A DNA stretch of 64,000 nucleotides from an uncultured Chlamydia sp. (GTDB lineage: Bacteria; Chlamydiota; Chlamydiia; Chlamydiales; Simkaniaceae), in assembly GCA_946127115.1 (NCBI GenBank), contig CAMGYI010000001.1:65439-129438 (forward strand), written 5' to 3'. How positions within the stretch are numbered: the stretch's first letter is position 1; each line of letters starts with the position of its first letter. The notes under the pieces were generated by a model that was given only the letters and a program-made list of their open reading frames with translations, did not search any database and was not told the DNA's origin. A program made the translations under genes and the position numbers. This document shows positions 46,817 to 56,947 of the stretch, one piece after another.

Positions 46817-47734
46817 TTATGCTGCTTTCTGTCCCTCAAAAACTTGGCTACTTAGTTCAAAAATTACAACACTTAGTTCAAAAATTTCCATTTTTTTGAT
46901 CTCAGATCTAGAAAATTGTATATCGTGGTTTGAGTTAGGAGTTAGATAAGGTCTTTCAATTATGGGGCGTCCTTTTTCCTCTCTACGCCTGTTAACTGCT
47001 TCATGGGCATCAGAGTCCAACAACGAGATCGGTTGAATAGTAAAGAATTCACCTGGTTCTCTTGTCTCATGGCGGTTTCTCTGTAAATAGGTGAAGAACG
47101 CAGCATTCAGTTTAGCACTAGGATAAATCCCTTCTATAAGTTCATGTTGAATACAGCGGTTTTTATTGAGCTCATTTTGTAGCTTCTTTTTGTCCTCAGG
47201 GTTAAGGTTTATTTGACTGTTGTTAATGCCTTCCTGCAATCGCTCAATAGGAGCATCCAGGTCATCAATCTCCTTACTCGCAGCTATTGCTCTCCGCTCC
47301 CAATAAAGAGCCATTCCTTCAAGATTCCAGTTTTTTTGAGGGTTGTTTGGAGCGTTTGCTTTAAGTTCTTTGATTAATTCAGCATATCCTTCGTGGATTT
47401 GAGCCTTTGATTCAGCTTGACTTTCGAGACCTCTATAATAGATAAAAATTTTGTTTTTTACAACGGCTTTATAGATTCCTGCTCCAAAGACAAATACCGC
47501 TACAGAAGCAATAGTTGCGGTAATTGGATTAGGAACCAGGATAGCAGTAAGTGTTATGGCAGCCGCGAAGATGACTAAACCGATCCCTAAAGCTACATAT
47601 GCTTTGATCTTGTAATTCTTGGCATTTGACTTCTCAGAAACTGCTAATTCAGAATGGTTTAAAACTTCATAGCGATTTAGGGGTGTATTCTCATGGAGTA
47701 AGTTCGGACTGTGACCGTTTATTGTCGGTACCAT
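46817..47734 (-). CDS. Putative inclusion-membrane (Inc-like) protein
   Basis: 305 aa; bilobed hydrophobic region 'YVALGIGLVIFAAAITLTAILVPNPITATIASVAVFVFGAGIY' followed by a coiled-coil-rich cytosolic part. Confidence 0.55.
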   Translation of the reverse strand: MVPTINGHSPNLLHENTPLNRYEVLNHSELAVSEKSNAKNYKIKAYVALGIGLVIFAAAITLTAILVPNPITATIASVAVFVFGAGIYKAVVKNKIFIYYRGLESQAESKAQIHEGYAELIKELKANAPNNPQKNWNLEGMALYWERRAIAASKEIDDLDAPIERLQEGINNSQINLNPEDKKKLQNELNKNRCIQHELIEGIYPSAKLNAAFFTYLQRNRHETREPGEFFTIQPISLLDSDAHEAVNRRREEKGRPIIERPYLTPNSNHDIQFSRSEIKKMEIFELSVVIFELSSQVFEGQKAA

Positions 47735-47964
47735 ACAAAATCCTTATTAGCTTTGTGTTTTTTAATTATGTATATTATACAATAAAACTAAATAAACTAT
47801 ATACTAAAATAATTTATATATATAATATAATAATATTAATATTTTTATTATATATAATAAATTTTTTGCTTTGGAATAATCATCGTCTCTATTAGAATCT
47901 ATCTGTTCTCATTCCGCGGTGGAATGTGTTGATAATTTTTTACTGATATTGAATAAGAGAAGAT

Positions 47965-48183
47965 ATGCCTAAAGAAGACACGATTAAGATTGAAGGGAAA
48001 GTCGAAGAACTCCTCCCTAACATGACATTTAGAGTAAGCCTAGAAAATGGAATGACCGTCCTAGCTCATCTTTGTGGAAAAATGAGAATGCGTAATATCC
48101 GAGTTTTTGTGGGGGATACAGTCAAGGTGGAAATGTCACCTTACGACCTTTCAAAAGCAAGAATTATTTATCGTCAAAGATAA
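47965..48183 (+). CDS. infA: Translation initiation factor IF-1
   Basis: 72 aa; '[64 protein letters not shown]'. Confidence 0.96.
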   Translation: MPKEDTIKIEGKVEELLPNMTFRVSLENGMTVLAHLCGKMRMRNIRVFVGDTVKVEMSPYDLSKARIIYRQR

Positions 48184-48578
48184 TTTAACCATCATACTTC
48201 CTTGCACCCCTGCTTACAATCAGGGGTGGTGTTCAATTTTCAGACACTTAAAGTTATCCCGTAAGTTATTCCGTATTAAAAATACCCTTTTACCCTACTC
48301 TTTTCGCCAATTAAATCTAAAATTGTTTTCTATTGCAACGTAAAGCAATTTCGGAAAATTGTTTTCATGCTATCAATTTTTATGAAAAATTTGCTGCGTT
48401 TGATAGGGGGGTAGCAGAAAAATTCACCTTCTTATATAATTGGTGTTGCTTTTTTTTTAGTTGGTAGCTAAGCTTTAATGCATTCGCTTGAGAACTGTAA
48501 GCGTGTGTGCCGTTCCGCGTCTCTTTTGTTGAAGGGATAGAGATGGAATGAAAAGGCGCTAATCTTTACGTTGAAAGT

Positions 48579-48650
48579 GCCCAGATAGCTCAGGGGTAGA
48601 GCATTTGCATGGTAAGCAAAAGGTCGTAGGTTCAATTCCTATTCTGGGCA
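48579..48650 (+). tRNA. tRNA-Thr (GGT)
   Basis: GCCCAGATAGCTCAGGGGTAGAGCATTTGCATGGTAAGCAAAAGGTCGTAGGTTCAATTCCTATTCTGGGCA; anticodon GGT in loop ATGGTAA. Confidence 0.95.
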
Positions 48651-48701
48651 TCACAAAAGCATATGGAAACTGAACTCAGGCCTAAGCAGAGGATAACTAC
48701 G

Positions 48702-48761
48702 ATGGCTAAGGAAACATTTCAAAGGAACAAGAATGGCTAAGGAAACATTTCAAAGGAACAA
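48702..48761 (+). repeat. Tandem duplication of the tuf start region (29-bp exact repeat, 31-bp period)
   Basis: atggctaaggaaacatttcaaaggaacaa at 48702-48730 and 48733-48761, separated by 'ga'. Confidence 0.97.
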
Positions 48762-49917
48762 ACCACACGTTAACATTGGGACTATTGGGCACGTCGATCA
48801 CGGAAAGACAACACTGACCGCAGCAATTACAAACTACCTTGCTAAAAAAGGTGGTGCAAAATTTCGTGATTACGCTTCTATTGATAATAGCCCTGAGGAA
48901 AAAGCACGTGGGATTACTATTAATTCAAGTCATGTTGAATACGAAACAGATAATAGACACTACGCACACGTAGATTGTCCTGGACACGCCGACTATGTCA
49001 AGAACATGGTCACAGGAGCTGCTCAAATGGATGGGGCTATTCTTGTTGTGGGTGCGACTGATGGACCAATGCCTCAAACAAAAGAGCACGTTCTTCTTGC
49101 TCGTCAGGTAGGGGTACCTTCTATCGTTGTATTTCTCAATAAAATGGACCAGATTGGTGCAGGTGACGAGGAACTTGTTGATCTTGTTGAAATGGAAATT
49201 TCTGAGATGCTTGAGGCACAAGGTTATAAAGATTGCCCGATTATCCGTGGTTCTGCGCTAAAAGCCCTCGAAGGAGAAGCTGATTGGGAAGCGAAGATCG
49301 ATGAGCTAATGAAGGCTGTCGATGAGAAAATCCCAACTCCTGAGCGTGAAGTTGACAAGCCATTTCTGATGCCAATTGAGGATGTTTTTTCAATTTCTGG
49401 ACGAGGAACTGTTGCAACTGGGCGTGTAGAGAAAGGGATTATTAAGATCAATGATAAGGTTCAAATTGTTGGACTTCGTGATACTCGCGAGAGCGTTGCT
49501 ACAGGTCTTGAGATGTTCAATAAGCTTCTTGATGAGGCTCGTGCGGGGGAGAATGTTGGAGTTCTTCTTCGTGGAGTGGACAAGAATGATATTGAGCGTG
49601 GAATGGTACTTGCATCACCTGGGACCTGTAAACCACATATTAAGTTTCAGGGGACGGTCTACATTCTTAAGAAAGAAGAGGGTGGACGACACAAACCATT
49701 CTTTACTGGATATCGGCCTCAGTTTTACATCCGCACCACTGACGTAACAGGAACAGTCACTCTGTCTGAGGGTACTGAGATGGTTATGCCTGGTGATAAC
49801 GTAGAAATAACTGGTGAGCTAATTAGCCCTGTTGCAATGGAAGAAGGAATGAGATTTGCGATTCGTGAAGGGGGCCGAACTATCGGTGCTGGAACAGTTT
49901 CAAAAATCATTCAGTAG
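48733..49917 (+). CDS. tuf: Elongation factor Tu
   Basis: 394 aa; '[20 protein letters not shown]', '[26 protein letters not shown]'. Confidence 0.98.
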   Translation: MAKETFQRNKPHVNIGTIGHVDHGKTTLTAAITNYLAKKGGAKFRDYASIDNSPEEKARGITINSSHVEYETDNRHYAHVDCPGHADYVKNMVTGAAQMDGAILVVGATDGPMPQTKEHVLLARQVGVPSIVVFLNKMDQIGAGDEELVDLVEMEISEMLEAQGYKDCPIIRGSALKALEGEADWEAKIDELMKAVDEKIPTPEREVDKPFLMPIEDVFSISGRGTVATGRVEKGIIKINDKVQIVGLRDTRESVATGLEMFNKLLDEARAGENVGVLLRGVDKNDIERGMVLASPGTCKPHIKFQGTVYILKKEEGGRHKPFFTGYRPQFYIRTTDVTGTVTLSEGTEMVMPGDNVEITGELISPVAMEEGMRFAIREGGRTIGAGTVSKIIQ

Positions 49918-49936
49918 TCGAGAAGGTGGGTTTATA

Positions 49937-49964
49937 AGAGGGAGCTCCAATGGAGCTCTCTTTA
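49937..49964 (+). terminator. Possible terminator after tuf
   Basis: agag ggagctcc aat ggagctc tcttt stem-loop with short T run. Confidence 0.5.
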
Positions 49965-49989
49965 AGATTCTTCATTAGGAGAGTCATTT

Positions 49990-50062
49990 GGGTGTGTAGC
50001 TCAGTTGGTAGAGCATCGATCTCCAAAGTCGACGGTCGGGGGTTCAAATCCCTCCGCACTCG
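49990..50062 (+). tRNA. tRNA-Trp (CCA)
   Basis: GGGTGTGTAGCTCAGTTGGTAGAGCATCGATCTCCAAAGTCGACGGTCGGGGGTTCAAATCCCTCCGCACTCG; anticodon CCA; between tuf and secE as in chlamydiae. Confidence 0.94.
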
Positions 50063-50083
50063 GATAGAAATTAGATTAGATCA

Positions 50084-50353
50084 ATGAAAAAAAAGCCAGA
50101 TATGTCGGTCTCACAGAAAATAGCAGAACTAAGCATAGCAAAGGGGAAGAAAGCCAAGAAGACTAATTTCCTCCACGGTATGAAAGGGGAAATGAAAAGA
50201 GTCTCCTGGACGACTAAAGACGAGCTTCGTACATGTGGGAAGATTGTCATCGGAGCCGTTTTTTTTCTAGGGCTTGGGATTTATCTGGTTGATTTATTGA
50301 TTCGCCTTGTTCTGAATGGAATAGGCAACTTGGTGCGATTAATAGGAGCTTAA
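50084..50353 (+). CDS. secE: Preprotein translocase subunit SecE
   Basis: 89 aa; 'FLHGMKGEMKRVSWTTKDELRTCGKIVIGAVFFLGLGIYLVDLLI'. Confidence 0.92.
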   Translation: MKKKPDMSVSQKIAELSIAKGKKAKKTNFLHGMKGEMKRVSWTTKDELRTCGKIVIGAVFFLGLGIYLVDLLIRLVLNGIGNLVRLIGA

Positions 50354-50360
50354 ATTAGAT

Positions 50361-50918
50361 ATGGAAGGTCAATGGTTTGTCATCCAAATCATGTCAGGAC
50401 AAGAGAAAAAGGTAAAGAAGAATCTTGAAGAAAGTCGATTTGCAGCTGGAATGGTTGATATCGTTCAAGAAGTTGTTGTTCCGACAGAAAATGTAGCTGA
50501 AGTGAAGCGCGGTGAACAGAAGATTAGTGAAAAGCGTCTCTGGCCTGGGTATGCCTTAGTCAAGATGATTCTCACCGATGACTCTTGGATGTATATCAAA
50601 GAGACAAATGGTGTTATTGATTTTCTCGGTGGGGGAAAGCCCGTTCCTCTGTCAGCTTCCGAGATAGGAGAAATCCTTCAGGATCTCCAATCACGCAAAG
50701 GTGAAGTGGCCTACAAGCACAGGCTACAGGTGGGAGAAAATGTTAAGATTGTCGACGGAGTTTTCGTGAATTTCATCGGAACAGTCATAGAAGTTAACTA
50801 TGAGAAAGGAAGGCTGAGTGCAATGGTCTCGATCTTTGGCCGTGATACCCAGGTGGACGACTTGGAGTTTTGGCAAGTAGAAGAAGTTACAGAAAACGAA
50901 GACCTAGGAGTTGAATAA
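50361..50918 (+). CDS. nusG: Transcription termination/antitermination protein NusG
   Basis: 185 aa; 'WFVIQIMSGQEKKVKKNLEE', KOW 'VGENVKIVDGVFVNFIGTVIEVN'. Confidence 0.96.
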   Translation: MEGQWFVIQIMSGQEKKVKKNLEESRFAAGMVDIVQEVVVPTENVAEVKRGEQKISEKRLWPGYALVKMILTDDSWMYIKETNGVIDFLGGGKPVPLSASEIGEILQDLQSRKGEVAYKHRLQVGENVKIVDGVFVNFIGTVIEVNYEKGRLSAMVSIFGRDTQVDDLEFWQVEEVTENEDLGVE

Positions 50919-50927
50919 GGAAGAGAA

Positions 50928-51356
50928 ATGGCAAAGAAATTTGAAAAAAAGATCAAACTACAAATTCCCGCAGGAAAAGCGAGTCCAGCACCGCCAATTG
51001 GACCGGCCCTTGGCTCTGCAGGACTGAATATCATGGCTTTTTGCAAGGAATTTAACGCGAAGACCCAGGATAAGGCTGGAGAGCTTCTTCCTGTTGAGAT
51101 TTCTGTTTTTTCTGACAAAAGTTTCACGTTTATTACGAAACAGCCTCCTGTTGCTAGAATGATCCTCAAAGAAATAGGGATTGAGAAGGGATCGGGAGTT
51201 CCTAATCGCGATAAAGTAGGGAAACTTACAAAAGGACAAGTAAAAAAAATTGTAGATAAGAAACGCCCAGATTTAAGGGTTCGATCCGATGAGGCTGCTG
51301 GTCGCATTGTTGAGGGGACTGCTAGATCCATGGGAGTGGATATTATAGAAGGGTAA
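50928..51356 (+). CDS. rplK: 50S ribosomal protein L11
   Basis: 142 aa; '[37 protein letters not shown]'. Confidence 0.97.
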   Translation: MAKKFEKKIKLQIPAGKASPAPPIGPALGSAGLNIMAFCKEFNAKTQDKAGELLPVEISVFSDKSFTFITKQPPVARMILKEIGIEKGSGVPNRDKVGKLTKGQVKKIVDKKRPDLRVRSDEAAGRIVEGTARSMGVDIIEG

Positions 51357-51361
51357 TTGAC

Positions 51362-52057
51362 ATGGCACACAGAAGTAAACGGTACAAAGAAATTCAAAAG
51401 CTTGTTGATAGAGATAAAAGTTACGAGTTGGGTGAGGCTGTCGAGGTTCTTAAGACATCTCCTGCTGCAAAGTTTGATGAATCAATAGAAGTCGCTATTC
51501 GTCTCGGGGTTGACCCTAAGAAGTCTGACCAACAAGTTAGAAGTACGGTTTTCTTGCCGTATGGAACTGGCAAATCAATTCGGGTCATTGTTTTGGCTAA
51601 GGGTGATAAGGCTAAGCAAGCCTTGGAAGCTGGAGCTGATGAGGCTGGAGATAAGGAGCTGATTGACAAGATTAAGGGAGGATGGACAGAGTTTGACGCT
51701 GTCATTGCAGCTCCTGATATGATGCGTGAAGTAGGAAAGTTAGGGAAGATTTTAGGGCCTCGTGGTTTGATGCCAGCTCCTAAGGCTGGAACGGTGACTA
51801 CCGATGTCAAAAAAGCTGTAGAGGACTTAAAGAAGGGAAAAATTGAGTTCAAGGTTGACAAAAACGGTGTGATTAACAATTTCGTTGGCAAGCTTTCCTT
51901 TTCTAAGGAACAAATTGTAGAAAATATTGAGTCCCTAATAGACGCTATTTCAAAAATGAAGCCCCCAACTGCCAAGGGACAGTTTATGCGCTCTCTATTT
52001 GTTTCGTCGACAATGGGCGCTGGGCTGAAGATCGAATTAAATTCACTCCCCCATTAG
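51362..52057 (+). CDS. rplA: 50S ribosomal protein L1
   Basis: 231 aa; 'LGVDPKKSDQQVRSTVFLPYGTGK', 'LGKILGPRGLMPAPKAGTV'. Confidence 0.97.
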   Translation: MAHRSKRYKEIQKLVDRDKSYELGEAVEVLKTSPAAKFDESIEVAIRLGVDPKKSDQQVRSTVFLPYGTGKSIRVIVLAKGDKAKQALEAGADEAGDKELIDKIKGGWTEFDAVIAAPDMMREVGKLGKILGPRGLMPAPKAGTVTTDVKKAVEDLKKGKIEFKVDKNGVINNFVGKLSFSKEQIVENIESLIDAISKMKPPTAKGQFMRSLFVSSTMGAGLKIELNSLPH

Positions 52058-52076
52058 TTAGGAATATAGAAAAAGT

Positions 52077-52601
52077 ATGAGAAAAGAAAAGCAGTTTCTA
52101 TTAAATGAGATTAAGGAAAAACTGGACAAGTCAACCTCATTTGTTCTCACGAGCTATTTGGGGATGGATCCGAATGCAACTTCGGACTTTAGAAGCTCTG
52201 TTTTGGATAGTGGAGGGCTCTTCTGTGTCGTTAAAAAGCGAGTATTTTTAAAGGCTGTAGAAGAGGCAGGTCTTGCTATCAACAAGGAGATGCTGTCAGG
52301 GCATATTGGTATCGTTTACCCTGGGGAAGATACCATTGCTACAACAAAAGCAATTTATGACTTTAAGAGAAAAAATGAGAAGCTTCTTGATGTCCTTGGC
52401 GGCCTTTTCGAAGGCAAGATGTGTTCTCCAGAAGATCTTAAAGAGATCTCCGAGCTTCCAAGTCAAGGGGAAATGAGAGCTCAATTCTTAGGAGTTCTTG
52501 AAGCACCAATGTCAGGTGTGGTTTCTGCTATGGAAGCTACCATGTCAGGTGTCGTTAGCTGTATGGACCAAAAGGTTCAGAACGAAGAATCAAAACAATA
52601 A
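52077..52601 (+). CDS. rplJ: 50S ribosomal protein L10
   Basis: 174 aa; position between rplA and rplL; L10-type N-terminal domain. Confidence 0.92.
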   Translation: MRKEKQFLLNEIKEKLDKSTSFVLTSYLGMDPNATSDFRSSVLDSGGLFCVVKKRVFLKAVEEAGLAINKEMLSGHIGIVYPGEDTIATTKAIYDFKRKNEKLLDVLGGLFEGKMCSPEDLKEISELPSQGEMRAQFLGVLEAPMSGVVSAMEATMSGVVSCMDQKVQNEESKQ

Positions 52602-52620
52602 CGCAAAGGGGAAAATAACC

Positions 52621-53022
52621 GTGCCCACACAAGAAGCAAACATTGAAAAATTAGTAGACACGCTAAGTGAACTTTCTGTTCTAGATCTTTCTAAACTTAA
52701 AAAAGCCCTCGAGAATAAGTGGGATGTTAAAGCTGCGTCAGGTGGGCCTGTTATGATGGCCGCCGCTCCTGCTGCTGGAGATGGTGCTGTTGTAGATGAG
52801 GCGACAGACTTCCAAGTCATACTCGAAGAATTTCCTGCTGAAAAGAAGATTGCAGTTATTAAAATTGTTAGAGCGGTTACAGGTCTTGGTCTGAAAGAAG
52901 CGAAGGATCTTGTTGAAGGGGCTCCCAAGACAGTAAAGGACAGTGCTCCTAAAGCTGAAGCTGAAGAGATTAAGAAGCAGCTTACTGATGTAGGTGCAAA
53001 GGTTGCACTTAAAGGTGTCTAA
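52621..53022 (+). CDS. rplL: 50S ribosomal protein L7/L12
   Basis: Start placed at GTG 52621; '[40 protein letters not shown]'. The ORF track extends artificially upstream through rplJ. Confidence 0.95.
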   Translation: MPTQEANIEKLVDTLSELSVLDLSKLKKALENKWDVKAASGGPVMMAAAPAAGDGAVVDEATDFQVILEEFPAEKKIAVIKIVRAVTGLGLKEAKDLVEGAPKTVKDSAPKAEAEEIKKQLTDVGAKVALKGV

Positions 53023-53052
53023 GAGCTGCTAGATTAGGTGTTTAGGCTGGAA

Positions 53053-53080
53053 AGCAGAAACCTCACTTGAGGTTTCTGCT
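53053..53080 (+). terminator. Hairpin in the rplL-rpoB intergenic region (attenuator/terminator-like)
   Basis: agcagaaacctca ct tgaggtttctgct: 13-nt complementary arms followed by a weak T run (tttg). Confidence 0.6.
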
Positions 53081-53152
53081 TTTGCGCACCCATATAAAGT
53101 ATAAAGACTCAAAAGCGAGTTAAAGAATCAACCATTTCACGGAGGCATTTGC

Positions 53153-56100
53153 ATGCTAAAAAGACCCCCAGAAAGGGTGAGTTTTAGAAGCCGAGAAGAA
53201 ATTATCGATCTTCCAAACTTAATTGAAATTCAGGTTAAATCCTTCCGTCAGTTTTTCCAAGAAGATAAACTGCCCCATGAACGCGAAAATATGGGATTAG
53301 AGGAAGTCTTCAGAGAGATTTTCCCTATCAAGTCTTATGATGAGAAAACTGTTCTCGAGTACCTTTTGTATAACTTAGGAGTACCTAAATATTCTCCAGA
53401 AGAATGTATTAGGCGTGGGATCACTTATAATGTCACATTGAAAGTGAAGTTCCGACTTACAGATGAAACAGGTATCAAAGAAGAAGAAGTCTATATGGGA
53501 ACCATTCCCGTTATGACTGATCAAGGGACGTTTATTGTTAATGGTGCTGAACGAGTGATTGTTTCCCAGCTTCACCGCTCTCCTGGGGTTTCCTTTGAAC
53601 AAGCTAAACATGCGAAAGGAAACGTGTTGTATTCTTTCCGTATTATCCCTTATCGAGGAAGTTGGCTTGAAGCCTCTTTTGATATTAATGACCTTATCTA
53701 CATCTATGTTGATCGGAAAAAGAGACGTAGGAAGGTTCTTGCCACTTCATTTATTCGTACCCTAGGATATTCCTCTGATTCTGATATTATCGAGGAGTTC
53801 TTTAACACCTGTCGCGTGAAAATTAGATCAGATAAGGATTTTCCTAAACTTGTGGGTAAGATTCTTGCTGAAGATCTTCTTGACGAAGACACAGGGGTGA
53901 TTTTTGGTAAGGCATCTGAAAAACTTACAACTGCGATGCTTAAGCGCATGTTTGATGCGGGAATTAAGGCGGTCCGAATTGCTGAAGATGCGGATGAAAC
54001 AAGCCCTATCATCAAGATGCTTGCAAAAGATCCTACTGATTCATATGAGTCTGCTCTGAAAGATTTTTACCGAAAGATTCGTCCCGGCGAGCCTGCAACG
54101 CTTTCGAATGCTCGTTCGACGATCATGAGACTTTTCTTCGATCCTAAGCGCTATAATCTTGGTCGCGTGGGTCGTTATAAACTTAATAGAAAGATTGGAA
54201 GAGAAACGACTGATGAGGATCTTGAGATCGTCACCTTGAAAAAGGAAGATCTTGTAGACGCTCTAAAGTATTTAATTAAGCTGAAAGAGGGAAAGGAAGA
54301 TGTTTATGTAGATGACATTGATCATCTAGGAAATCGACGTGTACGTTCAGTAGGTGAGTTGGTTCAAAATCAATGCCGAATTGGCCTGGCTCGCATGGAG
54401 AAAATTATCAAGGAGAGAATGAATCTTTTCGATTTCTCTTCGGATACTTTAACTCCAGGCAAGTTGGTTTCAGCAAAGGGGCTTGCTGGAGTCTTAAAGG
54501 ACTTTTTTGGACGATCTCAGCTTTCTCAGTTCATGGATCAAACAAATCCTGTTGCGGAGCTAACCCATAAAAGACGTCTTTCGTCTTTAGGACCCGGTGG
54601 TTTAAACCGTGAACGAGCTGGATTTGAGGTCCGAGATGTTCATTCCAGTCACTATGGGCGGGTGTGTCCAATTGAAACACCTGAGGGACCGAATATTGGT
54701 TTGATCACATCGCTTTCCTCTTTTGCTAAGATTAATGAGTTTGGGTTTATTGAGACCCCTTATCGTATTGTTCGTGATGGGGTTGTTACGGAAGAGATTG
54801 AATATATGACAGCTGATCAGGAAGAAAGGTGCGTCATTGCTCAGGCCTCAGCGGCACTTGATGATCATAGCATGTTTGAGGAACCGATTATTTGGGCTCG
54901 TTATTGGACTGAACCACTTAAAATTGAGTCGGAAAAAGTCACGCATATGGATGTTTCATCAAAGCAACTTGTTTCTGTTGTAACTGGTTTGATTCCGTTT
55001 CTTGAGCATGATGATGCTAATAGGGCCTTGATGGGATCAAATATGCAACGTCAAGCAGTACCACTGTTAAAGACAGATGCCCCTCTTGTGGGAACGGGTT
55101 TTGAGAAAAGGATTGCTCGTGACTCCGGTGCTGTTGTCATTGCAGAAGAAGACGGAGTTGTTGAGTATGTCGATGGTTACAGAATTGTAGTCGCTTCTAA
55201 AGCTAATAGAATGAGTAAGAAAACTTACCTTTTAAATAAGTTTATGCGTTCAAACGCTGGAACTTCGATAAACCAAACTCCTCTTTGCAATATCGGGGAT
55301 GAGGTGATTGCCGGAGATACCCTTGCAGATGGTCCTGCAATAGACAAAGGAGAGGTTGCTCTTGGAAAGAATGTTCTTGTAGCTTTTATGCCTTGGTGTG
55401 GTTACAACTACGAAGATGCGATTATTATGTCGGAGAAGCTTATCAAGGATGACGCTTATACCTCTGTGTATCTTGAAGAGTTCGAGCTTACGGCCCGAGA
55501 TACCAAATTGGGTAAGGAAGAGATTACTCGGGATATTCCAAATGTTTCCGAAGAAGCCCTTGCTGATCTTGGAGAAGATGGAATTATCCGTATCGGTGCT
55601 GAAGTTAGGCCTGGCGATATTCTTGTTGGTAAGATTACTCCTAAATCTGAAACTGAACTTTCCCCCGAAGAGCGTCTTTTGCGAGCAATTTTTGGTGAAA
55701 AAGCAGCGGATGTTAAGGATGCTTCATTGACAGCCCCTCCAGGAACGGAAGGGGTCGTCATGGATGTGAAAGTCTTTAGTCGACGTGATCGCCTATCTAA
55801 GACGGATGATGAGCTTGTCGAAGAGGCAACGCGTATTAAAGATGTTCATCACGAGTTTAAAGAGAAAGAATCCGATATCCTGATGCAGTTCCATGAAAAA
55901 CTTGGAGCACTTCTCCTTGGCGAAGAAGCGCCTGAGCCTGTTATGCATCGCATTACAGGGGATGTTCTTATTAAGAAAGGGGATAAGATCACCCAGGAAA
56001 TGCTCGAAATGCTCGAGTCTGAAAATCCTGATTATTTGATCTTTCCTCAAAATGATACCTATGAAGTGCTTCGCACAATCCTCCGTGATTATGAAACGGC

Positions 56101-56920
56101 TGTACAGCATCTTCATATGGAACATAAATCAGAAGTTGAATACATGCGTAAAGGGGATATTGAACTTGAGCCTGGCGTTATTCGCCAAGTGAAAGTCTAT
56201 GTTGCTACCAAACGTAAATTGCAGGTGGGTGATAAGATGGCAGGACGTCATGGCAACAAAGGGGTTGTTTCAAATATCGTCCCTGTTGCTGACATGCCAT
56301 ACCTCACCGATGGGCAGACAATTGAAATCATCCTCAACCCTCTTGGCGTACCCTCTCGTATGAATATGGGGCAGCTTCTCGAAACACACTTGGGTCTTGT
56401 GGCTCGCAGAGCGGGTATCTACGTAAAAAGTCCCGTTTTTGAAGGGTTTCCAGAAGATCGTATTTGGGAGATGATGAAAGAACAAGGTTTTTCTGAGACT
56501 GGAAAATCCTATCTCTATGATGGACGTAGTGGTGAGCGTTTTGATAATCCGGTTGTTGTTGGGTATATCTACATGCTCAAACTCTCTCATTTAGTAGCCG
56601 ATAAGATTCATGCAAGAGCGATTGGACCTTATTCACTTGTCACTCAGCAGCCGCTTGGTGGTAAGGCACAGATGGGTGGTCAGCGTTTTGGTGAGATGGA
56701 GGTATGGGCACTCATGGCTTACGGTGCTGCCCACCTTCTCCAAGAGATGCTCACAGTAAAGTCAGATGATGTATCTGGAAGAACGCGGATTTATGAGTCT
56801 ATTGTTAAAGGTGACAATACGCTTAAAGCGGGAACTCCGGAATCATTCAACGTCCTAGTGAAAGAGATGCAAGGCTTATGTCTTGATGTCCGCGCCGAAT
56901 GCGTAGAAGAAGAAGTATAA
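53153..56920 (+). CDS. rpoB: RNA polymerase beta subunit
   Basis: 1255 aa; '[68 protein letters not shown]'. Confidence 0.99.
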   Translation: MLKRPPERVSFRSREEIIDLPNLIEIQVKSFRQFFQEDKLPHERENMGLEEVFREIFPIKSYDEKTVLEYLLYNLGVPKYSPEECIRRGITYNVTLKVKFRLTDETGIKEEEVYMGTIPVMTDQGTFIVNGAERVIVSQLHRSPGVSFEQAKHAKGNVLYSFRIIPYRGSWLEASFDINDLIYIYVDRKKRRRKVLATSFIRTLGYSSDSDIIEEFFNTCRVKIRSDKDFPKLVGKILAEDLLDEDTGVIFGKASEKLTTAMLKRMFDAGIKAVRIAEDADETSPIIKMLAKDPTDSYESALKDFYRKIRPGEPATLSNARSTIMRLFFDPKRYNLGRVGRYKLNRKIGRETTDEDLEIVTLKKEDLVDALKYLIKLKEGKEDVYVDDIDHLGNRRVRSVGELVQNQCRIGLARMEKIIKERMNLFDFSSDTLTPGKLVSAKGLAGVLKDFFGRSQLSQFMDQTNPVAELTHKRRLSSLGPGGLNRERAGFEVRDVHSSHYGRVCPIETPEGPNIGLITSLSSFAKINEFGFIETPYRIVRDGVVTEEIEYMTADQEERCVIAQASAALDDHSMFEEPIIWARYWTEPLKIESEKVTHMDVSSKQLVSVVTGLIPFLEHDDANRALMGSNMQRQAVPLLKTDAPLVGTGFEKRIARDSGAVVIAEEDGVVEYVDGYRIVVASKANRMSKKTYLLNKFMRSNAGTSINQTPLCNIGDEVIAGDTLADGPAIDKGEVALGKNVLVAFMPWCGYNYEDAIIMSEKLIKDDAYTSVYLEEFELTARDTKLGKEEITRDIPNVSEEALADLGEDGIIRIGAEVRPGDILVGKITPKSETELSPEERLLRAIFGEKAADVKDASLTAPPGTEGVVMDVKVFSRRDRLSKTDDELVEEATRIKDVHHEFKEKESDILMQFHEKLGALLLGEEAPEPVMHRITGDVLIKKGDKITQEMLEMLESENPDYLIFPQNDTYEVLRTILRDYETAVQHLHMEHKSEVEYMRKGDIELEPGVIRQVKVYVATKRKLQVGDKMAGRHGNKGVVSNIVPVADMPYLTDGQTIEIILNPLGVPSRMNMGQLLETHLGLVARRAGIYVKSPVFEGFPEDRIWEMMKEQGFSETGKSYLYDGRSGERFDNPVVVGYIYMLKLSHLVADKIHARAIGPYSLVTQQPLGGKAQMGGQRFGEMEVWALMAYGAAHLLQEMLTVKSDDVSGRTRIYESIVKGDNTLKAGTPESFNVLVKEMQGLCLDVRAECVEEEV

Positions 56921-56947
56921 TTTATAGGAGCTCCCTGGAGAAATTTC

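Noticed and set aside
48702-48740. First ATG at 48702 as the true tuf start
   Set aside because: That frame stops after 12 codons; EF-Tu only reads through from 48733.
52498-52620. Upstream extension of the 52498-53022 ORF ([17 protein letters not shown]...)
   Set aside because: Overlaps rplJ in another frame; the L7/L12 protein begins at GTG 52621.
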